Positions 24,372-36,300 of a stretch of DNA of 64,000 nucleotides are shown here, in pieces (position 1 is the stretch's first letter; every line of letters starts with the position of its first letter). The DNA is from Phoronis australis (Eukaryota > Phoronida > Phoronidae), in NCBI GenBank assembly GCA_002633005.1, contig NMRA01000514.1, positions 62,001 through 126,000 on the forward strand, read 5' to 3'. A program made the position numbers and the translations under genes. Below the pieces are notes generated by a model, which ran no database searches, had not been told where the DNA came from, and saw nothing but the letters and a program-made list of their open reading frames with translations.

Positions 24372-27300
24372 CTAAAAAGAAAGAAACGGAAAGGTTGAAC
24401 AAACAAGGATAACAGAGGACAGTTAACGGTATAAATACACGGGAGTTCATTGGACTGCTATAACATATAATGTAACACAAATTTCTCTACGGAATTTGTT
24501 CAGGAAAGTCTCAACTTTTGTGACCTTCCTTCTACATGTAAGAAGAATATGTTATCGATGCTGCAATCGTCGACTTTTCACGAAAATTTATAGTCTAAAA
24601 ATGACATATTGCACGTTCATTTGTTAAATACATGACAGAGTTGTCTCTTCACAGCGTCAATAGACACTTGCTCGTTCTCCTGTTACGTCATTAGGAAGCT
24701 GTTTCTTTAAGAGCCCTATGCATATTGTCTAAAAATCTCTACAGTTTGCTTAGCGTGTTTCATGAAAGCACGTTAAGGATAAAGGGTACAAGACCTGTTT
24801 ACAACTCGAAGCCTGCTCAGAAGCAGGCTAAAAACCGAAAGTGAAAAGTCCGTACTGCTGGGTATGCGTAGTCAGATATCTGATTTCTAATTAAAGTTAA
24901 GTGACACAAAGGCACAAGACTCTTCGAGAGATATACTCATAAAATCCAAAGAGCAAAGTAAAGTAGACCACAAAGATTCCCGGACATTTTACAAAGAAAA
25001 GCTGAATATTCTGCGATCTCGAGCGAGTACATGTCCATTTAGACCTCAGATAGACCACACTATCACGAAGATCGTTACCAAACTACCATGACGTGCGTGT
25101 GGAGACTACTCATTCAGTCAGTGTTCGGTAATGTTTCACACGCTTGTTCAAATGAGCCACATGTAGTTCCTTCTGCAGTGAGGCGGGCCAACGGGGTGTC
25201 GGAGTGCTTAACGCCCTTATAAAGAACCGCAATCAATGCTAAAAACGTTTTGTGTCTAACCAAGGGCCCGTTTAACGGGGAGCCCATAGGCGTTCGTCTC
25301 GCCAATCTAGCTGTCAGTCAGATAAGCGACTACAGATTTCTGTCCGACTTCGAGTTAGTCATAGACAGATTTTCTGACTTTCAGCCTTAGTCCGATTTCC
25401 GTAGAAAGGCGAATCCACCCATGGACGATTTTTAACCGAAAGGCAAAAATCAATTGACAGTTCGATACAAACATGCCAGGAAAATTTTCTGTTTTAGAAA
25501 ATCGAGAAAGATGACCGGTCACAATTTCTAAGGGGTAAAAGGTTGCAAAATCCAGGGGAAGGAATGGTGTCGGCGGTTTCTATTGGCGCTTTCTGCCTTT
25601 TTTTTGCTCGAGCCTGGAATGAACAATACGTAACCAACCCCATCGAGGAAATAAAGGATCCGCCGCTGGCTTGGTTTAAGTTCTTGTTTCATAGAGCGGA
25701 CCCCGGCATCCCAATGAAAGGAGTACAGTTAGCTAGAGATCTCGTGAACTCGCAAATATCGATACTATAAAACAAATATTGTAACCACTTTTGAATATTC
25801 GTAGCTGTCAAAACGTCTGTCAACCAAACATGAACAAAGGAAGAGTGCAATTTTACAGCAAAGAAGCCTTCGTCTGCTGACATGGAGTTCACGTGCAAGG
25901 TGACATCGTTAGCAATGGCGTAAGCTACACAAAAAAGTTGCCTAGGTCTAAACGGAAACAGGTGAAGTATACAGAACAACAACGACGACGCTATCGCGAA
26001 CCAATAGGAACCTGTCAGGCAGCGCAACAACTGAAAACTTAGGGAAAACAAAAGTACGACGAATCGTAGCAATGAACGACATCGAAAAGACACAAAAAGC
26101 GTGTGCGAGAGAGAGCGACCCATACGTTTGTAATCACATCCCTTGATAAGGAGAAGGACACAAATTGTCCCACTCCAAGGACGTGTTAGAACTTGCCCGG
26201 CTTGATAAATTGCTGTCGGGCAGTAACCCGTAAGAAAGACGACGATTTTTCTCGTCGCCGTCTGGACGGCAACCTGCACTATGATGTCTTTTTCTGTCGC
26301 CATTTTCAACTTTGCTTTGAGCGATATTTCTGGTCCATATGGCGTGAAGAAATTGAGATGGCCCATTTAGTTTTGAGCCCTTGTCCCTGAGAAAAGAGTA
26401 CATGTAAGCTTGGCAATGAGAACCATTGCCAGTCTCACTTGAACACAGATTGTCGACAGCAGTGTGATTAAATGGCTGTCGGAATTCTAGCTTTGCATCA
26501 TTGATTATAGGAATTGGCATTGTGAAAGGTACGTCGGTGCAGCTTGTCAAACATTCACAAATTTTGCATTCAGCGCTAGAATCTTCTTTACGGCACGGAT
26601 ACACAGCGACCCAAGTGTCGCTTGACTTTACATTATCAGCAGAAGATCCAGCAAGGACAGCTGCAGGAGACCGAAGTTTGCTTACGCACAATGTGCACTT
26701 AATTGAATTACTTTGACAACTTTCGGAATTTGGCACACGCATTTGACAACCAATTCCATTTACACAAGTACAACAGTTGCTGCACCGCTCTGACAACACG
26801 TGAGAATATAAGGAATGCGTAGTTTCACTACTCTCGTCATCGCTCCCATAAAGCACGTGAAGGTGGCTCGCGAGATATGGCGAGACATATGCTGCACCGG
26901 AAGCAGCGAAGTGACCTACATCTCCGCTCGAGTTCAGGAGCATGGTGACGATCTGGGCACCCATTCCCCAAGTATCCAGCTCGGTATCCATGTCGAACTT
27001 TGTAGCGTTCTTCTTGTCATTTTCTTTGCCTCCCTTCTTGTAGAACTAGAATCATAAGAGGTCGGAATCGTTAAAAGGATATTAAGCCTGCTTTATAGCC
27101 ATTCAACAAACAAGAACTACGACATGTATCGCTTGAAGTGCCCGTCAAAAATGTTAATTGATGACACTTCGATTGGTTTCAAATTGGTAGTCAAACGAGA
27201 AGTGATTGCTGAGCCCTGGAAAATTGACAGTTCGGTATTGCTAAAGACCATGCTTGTCATATAAAATGACACGCGGTGACAACACAATTTCTCGACCCTG

Positions 27301-30300
27301 ATCCCATAACGTAACAAACTGTTAGGGTTTCCAAGAATTGTCTCCATTCACGACGGAATAATTCTTTTGGCATATTAGGCTTATCGCTTAGGAAGATTCT
27401 GATGGCGAAGCAGTCACGAACAATAAGACTACCTTCACTGAAAAGTCGGACTTTCGTGTATTTTAAACCTTTGAATGGTAGGCCTTAATGCCAACAAATG
27501 TTTAGCAGAGTGACTAGTATGCCTACTGCCTCGACTCCTATTGTTAGTGGGAGACACTACGTACTGAACATAGTGAACCCATTTACTTCCCGAGACTAGT
27601 GAAAGGAAAGTTTTGTCAGTGTCAGAAGTATTCCATACTACCAGACGTCTCACTCGCACAAGTTTTAGAACATTTTCTTCGAAAAATTAAACTTACTCTA
27701 ATCTTGCTTCCGGGAGTCTCCTTCTTGCTCAGGACAATCCCGTTCGGTATCTTGAAGTTCGTTACCTTTCCGTCAATGTTGCGAGAGATAGAGTAGCCGT
27801 CCATTTTGAAATCTTCCTGCAGAAAATAATGGCATCAAAGCGCTCCATTAGGAACGTGTATGTTGTCAAGTGCAAATAACTAACACCTTGTCCACGATAT
27901 CACTAAGTCATTTACCTTCGCCGGGTTTCATGACATAGCCAACCCATTGCATCCCACTGCAAAGACCTAGTATGATGTCTGATGTTCAATCTACACATAG
28001 GCGGATTCAGGGGGAAGGGAGCCGACCTAGTTGGCTGACATTGCGAAATTAGGTCACTCCTGCTATGCGTTGAATCGCGCCTCAGCCCTACTATGGCCAG
28101 AATCTGGTGTCTGCTTTGTCTTCATTAATCCGAGGAGAGGATTCAATCATGATTATTTACGGTATTTTAAAAAAGTTCCAGCTAATATTTTCATTGAACC
28201 TGAAGACTTAAGTACGCACGTATAACAATTGGTGACACACAGTGCCGGACGACGAATTATACACGGACAGCTCTTAGCTAGAATGTCATATTTATGTTGG
28301 CTTAGCGACAAATTGTGAGTGCCATTGCCACGTGTATGAGAGCTTTAGGAATGTACGTACACCACGGCAGTTGCATCATATTTAGAGAAGCCGTAAATCA
28401 AAGGAGAGTTTAACTTGAAAGCCAACTTACCCGACCGCTGTTCTCGATTTCAACGAACTCGCCCAGCTTTCCAGTAGCGCAGATGGACACAGGTCCTTTA
28501 GCTGTTCTGGAGTAGGTGGTCTTAGCTTGCATCTCTCCTTTCATGACTTGTTGCACTTTTTTAGTCGTAGTGGTTTTTGAAGTCATGGTACCCGAACCGC
28601 CGCCGGAAATGGTCATGCCGCCACCACCGCCGCCGGAAATGGACATGCCGCCGCCACCGCCGCCGGCAGACATTGATGTTTCAGACGAAGACGATTCAAC
28701 AATGTGTGGTTCGGATGATTCAGTCATCGATTGATGCGAGTCGATGAAAGAGGAGGAAGAAATACCGGAAGCTACATTAGTTTGTGGTTCCCATGGTTAC
28801 ATCAAGTCAGTTGAAATGAAGTCGTTTAATGAAAGAAAGAGAGAAAAGAACAAGAAAGCAAAATTAATTCAACCGTGAAAGAAGCCATTCTTAAGCAAAG
28901 CTCTTGTAGCTACCATGCAGCAGGTGCACTTGGGTGTTTTAAAAGTGCACAGTTATTGGTGACGTCAGCTGAAAGTACCTACAAGAAATGATTTGTCAAG
29001 CACTCGGTAGTCTCGGAACGAAGGAAATATTACTCACCAAGTAGCGCAGAGTCAATGAAAGGTAAGCGATGGAATAAGAGAAAAATAATGCATTAATGTT
29101 GTGAAACAGGTGCAAGACGAAAATGTCCACGGCTGTGAGATATTGGCATTCCAAGTAAAATCTTAGAAAGCTGATAGAAATCAATTACCACTCACTGTGA
29201 TCGTAAAATATAACATAACTAGGTGCCAAAGAGCTAAATGTTATACTACGTCATTGGACCATTTTCGATGCCCAATACAAGTAAAAGTGTCCCCAACTTG
29301 ACAGAAAAACAGCAGAGCATCTTAATGGGTTGTCCAAATAGCCCTATTGCAGGTAAGTACTGTTAATGAAAGATCTGGATAGATTGTCAGATAGCTACTC
29401 ACCAAAGACAGTGTGTTACCAATGAGAGAGCAGAAAAGAGAACATTTTTCATATAGTATAAATGAAATTCAACATTGGTTACGCATGATAAGAGTTGCAG
29501 TAAAATATGAGGTAAATTAATTATTGACAAAATTCACCAATTAGCCACCAGAAAAAGTTTGTTGCTTGTCGTAACAATTTGGTTTGAACAAAATACTATC
29601 CGCTATACTGAAAACTGATAGCTGGTAAAGTATCCTAACTTAACAACATGAACACGTCAATACATGGATCCGGCGCGATTTGACTGAAAAGTACGTCTCG
29701 TCGCACAGAGCAAAACAAATACTCCCATCTAAGCAGTCGTAGCGAATAAATGCAACGTATTGGCAACTAAATCTAAAATTAAACTCAAACTTTGTAATCC
29801 AAAGATAGCTTGAGGATAGAGAGCTGGCCGAGGTATTAGGTCCACTCGTAGCTACCAAGGGTTAGATTAGTGGAAAACACTCATGCATGAGTTATAGTAG
29901 TGAAGGAATACAACAGATCATGCTGCATACATATATTCTGTAATACATAGACTCCGTTACAGCTTACACCAGGCAATTTAAAACAAAATTAAGAACAATT
30001 AATCGCTATTTAAAACGTATAACATATAGATGACGTTTGAATAAAACCATTTAAACTCAAACTTTAAAGTAACGTTACTTGATCAAGTGTAACTATCCAC
30101 GTGCAGTTTAGTAGTCAAATAATTGGCGAAGTTTATTGTAACTCGCTTAAAGCAGGTGCGAAGCAAGAAAATTACACAGAAGCGTTATCAGACGACTAAA
30201 CACGTCCACACCAAAGTCAGACCGCATAAGATGTAAGGTTGTGTAAAACTACAATAGCATCGGTTTAGCCGAAGTTTCGCTATGCATCTTGGAGTGGTGT

Positions 30301-33300
30301 TTCATGAACTACATACTCGGTTTTTTCTCGGGTTGATTTTGAACTGTCGAATCTAACATTGCGCTAAGCAGGTCAACGTCACCGGGATCGTTGCGGCTCC
30401 GATTTCTGTTGTCGTTGTCTGCAAGCCTAGCGGAGGAACAAGTAGAGCTACTTTAAGCAAAAGGGAACAGAAGTCAAGGCATAGGAATAGCAAGTAAGGG
30501 CCACGGGCCCAAAGCAACGCGTAAAAAATTGGGATTGGTTAGCGGAAGTCACGTAACAATTAAATCTCCATTAGCTTTGGGAAGTCATTTCATGGACAAT
30601 GACATTTTTTGAAAGGGAGAAATTTTGTCAACGGAAACGAAATTTTCCACTTGACACGACGTGTCTTGACAAGTATGCAGTTGTGCGTAAATAAATAAAA
30701 CAAGAGATTGTTAGATTACGTGAGTCCAAAAACCAACCCCAGTCAAACTGAAATAAATGGCAAGGAAACTATACATGCATACACTCTAAGCAGAGGTGGG
30801 ATACTGTTACGAAATGACCACAACAAGCAATCAAGCACGTGACATGTGACAACATGTAATTATCTAGCGACATCTGGTGTACCGTCGTCGGGCTTCTCGC
30901 CACCAGACTGAGCAGCAGAACCAGACTGGCCAGCAGAACCAGACTGAGAACCAGAACCAGACTGGCCAGCAGAACCAGACTGGGAACCAGAACCAGACTG
31001 GCCAGCAGAACCAGAATGGGCAGCAGAAGAGGAGGCAGACTTAGAAGCGTTATCGTTATTGGCCAGTTCCCCTCTGCCACCGTCACGTGACATTCGGGAA
31101 GAACCGCCGGCTGCGTTCCTTTCACTTTCGTTGAGGAGCCTGTAGAGGAATATGCTTCAGGTGAGATACTATACGCTAATGAAAAGCTCAAAGAAGAAAT
31201 ACATGTGAGACAGTGAGAGCAGCATGTCTGTATTTAACTGATGTGACTAACATTTCAGCAAAATCGTCTCATTAACATTCAGATTTGTTCAATAGATGAA
31301 GGAAGATTAAAGCTCGAACTGAATGAGTTGCGGATTAAATTGTAGAATGTATTGTCAACTAAAAAGTAGCAACCCTTGTCTGAAGCTTGTGCACCTTATT
31401 CCGGCAGTAACATTTTACTAGGTTGTCACAGAGTAAAATACAGAAAGCAACACCGTCACTATCCCACGAGGACATCCAGCGCCACCATAGGACCAGATGC
31501 AAGTCATGAGACCGCCTCCAACAGCGAGAGTGCGAGCAACAATGAGCCAGCAGTCACTTACAATCGCCGTCTCCAGCACCGCTGCCGCTCCCGCTGCCGC
31601 TGCCTCCGCCGCCGCCGCCACCACCTCCCATCATGAATGCGAGACTCTCGCCGCCGGCGCCGCCAGCACCACCGGCACCGCCGCCATACATGATGCCGCC
31701 GCTGCCGCCAATTCTGTTACACAATTTAAATAGATTTACTTGACGTGTTCTGATAGAAACAGATCCAAGTCAATCATTTCACAAAAAGCATCGTCTTTAG
31801 CAGCCACTATTCGATCTTCTATGACCCATTGATCATTCAACGACGCGTTTGCCTGAAATCTTCAAACCTTAGCATGCTATGAAAACTTTGCTGCAAGAAA
31901 AAATACTTAATTAGTTAAGCAAATCCATAACACGTGTTAGTAAGGAACGGCAAAATGCAAGGAAATGTTTTAACACACGATGCTCGGATGACAGGACATT
32001 GCGTCTGCGCACATTTAAGGTCTAACTATGTGAATCCTTGTAGCAAATTCCAGGGGTTAGTAGGCAAATGTCTACGGACACTAGGGCCTACTCAAGCACC
32101 AAATTAAGGTCCTTACATTCACCGGATGACGCGTCACCGCCTCCAAGAGTAAGCGAGGCTGATGCAAAGGCCTGGTTGGACGACGAAGACATACTCTGAC
32201 TGTATCCAGACGACATTCCTCCGGAGGAAGACATGCCCCCACCGTATGATGATACACCACCAGAGCCGGACGAAGCCATGAACGCGGCAAGGCCGCCGGC
32301 ACTCTCGCTCATGGAACTCAACCTGCCATAAAACTTATGCGTGTTGTACCATTGCCGCAAGATATAATAACGTAAACAATGTTCGCCTCAGCATGCCTCA
32401 GAAGTGTCCTAACACGAAATGCGTATAGGAGTGCCAGCTCACCCGACTGCAAAACACTGAAACTGAACAAGCTGAAACAGACAAACAATTGCGGCGACAT
32501 CCACTGAAAACGTTTATTGGTACAATTCTGAAAAGCAGCGACAGACGCAGAACAAAACAGCTTTCATTGTCATTGTTGGCGGGTCTGAAAACGAGCAAGG
32601 GCTGCCATGCGCGATCATTCCACGCGAAACGCGGTACACAAGTGCATGCGTTGAGATTCACACGCTGCAACCACGCGATACCTTCACTTGGGAAGTCCTG
32701 CATGGTCATCATAGCCTGTACGTCATCGAAACCCCCGGCACCCCCACCACTAGATGACGAGTAGGTGTAAGAGGTCGATGAAGAAGAACCTCCGCCGAAA
32801 CCACCAGCGCCACCACCGCTACCGCCGCCTCCGCCACCGAACATGGCCGACACTGCAAAGCCCGGATGTAAACCCTCATAGGTACAAGAAGACTGTGCAG
32901 ATCAGTTATAGATTGTGATTTAAAATTGAAATCGTATGCATAAACATGATTTGATGTCTTTACCAACCAGCTTAATTCTGGATGTGATATCAAAGGAATT
33001 GTCCCAACTAAAAAATTAGGGCCTACCAAAACACCTACATGTAGTTATATGAACTGATTTCCGTATCCCATGCAACTACAGTTAAACTGCAGAGTACCTC
33101 AGAAAAGAACAAAAACGCATTCGAATAAGCATGAAATCATTCTTACATCAGCATAGCGAGTGGATCCCGGAACGAAGCTACGATCGGCAAAAAATCCGAT
33201 TTTCCAAAATAAAAGTAACCAAATCTCTTACGTATCCAAGAAGTGTTCTTACCCGCTACTGGATTTCTCAATAAGACGCCTGCATCGATAGTAAAAAAGC

Positions 33301-36300
33301 AAATGAGTTAGCAAAATTGTATACAAGTAAAACACGATGACAATATCAACCATGGGGCAAAGACTGGGGCAAGGGTCAAACTCGACCTACTTGCGCCTTG
33401 TTCTTGTCGGTTCGTCATCCACTCTTCGACCATAGTTGGGTAACCAAGTTTGTTCAACCTAACGATAACAATTGTTATGAATATAGTAAACAATTCTCCC
33501 AAAATCCGGGTGTCTGGAATAGAAAAGCCAACAAAAGCCACAAACAGCGCCATGTTTTAAAACAATTGATACATGACTGCTGTGTTAAGTTGCTTAAGTG
33601 GATTTACGCCTTTTGACTCTACGGGGGCTGAATTTCTGAACTTTGCCAGACGAGGGGCTGATTGTGGCTTTGCAAAGAGCGTTAGACCCGAAAGCTTATA
33701 AAAACTAAACGTCAGAGGGTGCAAACAGATCCAAGTGTTTGAAGAAGACACACTTGTATTCCACTGGAATGAAAGAGCGAGAAGAAATAATTTAATGTCG
33801 CTACAAATTCATCTTTTCAGAATAAACATTTGAAAATATGTACTTCAAGCTTGAGCATGGAAAATGTGAACATGTGTAAATTTAGAACAATTAAAATGCG
33901 CGTTGGCAAAAACGCCAACATCTTTTCAAGCCTTTGTAACGTCAGAGGATTCATCATTCCCCTTGCGCTTATACCAAAAATTTCCCACTTTCTAGAACAT
34001 GTTTCACTACATTTTGAAGAGCGACATGGCATTTTAGTGGCCGACAAAAGTCGTCAAAGCTTACCTGCTCTCCTCTCCTTGCAGCATTAGCCTGTACGCC
34101 GATATCTCCAGTTCCAAGGAGAGCTTGGCGTCGGTAACCCTGTCCAAGTTGGCCATCAGCTGCTCCAGGCCAGCACGCAGCTCGGCAATTTCTTGCTACA
34201 AAAGCAATAAGAGTAAAACTCAAAATCATGCCCAAAGTAAAAACCTTGATAAGATTTGGGCAGCCTGAATTTGAGCATTCAAATGCTTACATTATCAACA
34301 GCATTCCCTAAGGGCAGTACACCCAACGGGGTGTTATCATTCAGTGAAACCACAACTTCCGAAACAGGGAAATTTCAAAGATTCAGCTTACCTCCTTTCT
34401 CGCCATCTCGGCGTCCCAGTCTCGCTGCTTCTGGTCCATTTCGTTCAGCAGATCTTCGTACAGCTTCTTGTACTTAGCAAGCTGAAAGCAGTAACAGGGC
34501 AGCATGAGATAACAAGTAATCCCACTCGGGTAAAAGCTCCCATCGCAATCCATATCTAGCCGCTGTACAGACAAAACTAGGCTAATGCTAACTTGCAGCT
34601 GAGATATGGCTTCTAAAAGCACAAGTAACTGCAAAAGACGAAGTATCTAACGGTATATAACAGAATATGGAAATATCCGGTATTTTTACACATTGACTTC
34701 GCCTGAGCATCTCATTGCCAACTCGCTGTACGGCTGAAAACAATCGTAAATCCGTTACTTACTTCTGCCTCGGCAGCAGCTAGTCTCTCGTTTTGGTCAT
34801 CCAGTCGGTTCTGCAGCGTTCTGTTGATCTCAGTCAAACGAACGACCTCAGTGTCCTTGCGAGCGTTGCCGGTGCTGAACTCCTGCATCTGAAGTAGACA
34901 AAAGATTTCAGTGGTCAAGTTTGCACCTTTTAATAGACAAGATAAAGATCGCTTGTGTGGCGCTTATCAATAACATTATATCCAAAATTCTGCAGCAATT
35001 TAAAAAGTCTTTTTTCCAAAACCTGGCTTGAAAATAGCGATAATCTGGCATATGTATCGGAAATCCAAATAGGTGTTACCACTGGCATTAAAAAGTCGAA
35101 TAACTATACACGCGACGACATTGACACGAGAAGGGAAACAATAAAGTGTACTGCAATCTATGTTCACCATTAAAGTATTAGAGCTCACTAACCTTGACAT
35201 TATAGAATGCCTCGCTCTGACTCCTGACGGTGTCCAACTTGCGGTCGTATTCCTCCTGCAAGTCCCGGATGACCTTGGACAATTCGTCCTTCCAGTAGGA
35301 GCGGTTCTCCTCCGTGGTGTCGCGGTAGGCAAGGGCGGCAAGGTCCTTCAGCTCCTGGTGAAGAATTTAGTGAAAAAATGATAAAAATGTCACTATTAGA
35401 GTGGCCAATCCTTACACAGGTTATTCATGCCTCCTGTCTACTGAACTTGTTCCATTTTATGTCTTCTGTTCCATTTCTCTTGTCACAGTAGACTGGCTCT
35501 ATACTTTCAAACATTCAAATCTCAAAAATCGGCGAGGCAGTAAATTGATGAAATTAATATACATAGTGGCATTTATTAGTTATCACAGGGATACGAATGC
35601 ATCACAGAAGCGTTATAAAATCAAATGCAGTATTGTGTCATACTGTACGTTCCCATCCTTTTGGGCTTATAAGTCACCTGATACAAATTTACGGCAATCC
35701 AGTGCCTTAATTAAAGTCTTCTCAAAAGCTTCGGTATAATTCAGAATTACGTATTGAGGGAAAGATACACTTTTGTTTGTGAACCTGAAAACGGTGCCGT
35801 CCTGGAGTTTTGTAAAGAATTGGTATGCAATCAGCAACTTTCTCCAAAAATACTACTTATGAGAAATGACAAGTCATCAATGGTCTGCAAGTAACGTAGA
35901 AGGCTAGACCAAGAGACCATGAGGCTCCGCTGAGGGATCACTAGCGAAGTTGAACAGAAAATGGGTGAAACGTAGCTGAAAATCAACACGATGCAAACCA
36001 CAAACAGCAGTGTGCTGCAAACGATGAATTGAGTGTGTGTCGTCACGCCTTACGACGGCATTTAGTTTTGCACACAGGCGGTGCAGCCAGACGTACCTGT
36101 TCCATGATTCGCTTCATGAATTCAAACTCTTCCTCCAACGACTGGCATCTGTTCTCGGCATCAACACGAGCAAGAGTCTCGTTGTCAAGGTCCTGCAAAT
36201 AGAATGTATTAACACATTATGGTGGAAAATGGTGAACTAATGCACTGCTTCTTTCGAGAGCTATTTTCAGGTCAAACCAGTAAAATAGTTTTATTTTCGT

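Noticed and set aside
25689-26366. 225-codon hydrophobic minus-strand frame overlapping the Cys-rich frame
   Set aside because: It is in another frame from the IF tail, has no family resemblance, and lies inside the last IF intron.
28996-29184. Hydrophobic minus-strand frame ending at a donor-like ttg|gtgagt
   Set aside because: Phase 1 in and 0 out does not fit any neighbouring exon, and it resembles a membrane helix, not an IF tail.
29640-29858. Possible extra tail exon (acceptor ggtag at 29838)
   Set aside because: No usable donor in the right phase; sequence becomes hydrophobic and AT-rich.
31376-31733. Ala/Ser/Arg-rich plus-strand frames
   Set aside because: Antisense to Gly-rich cassette D; GGC codons read as GCC on the other strand.
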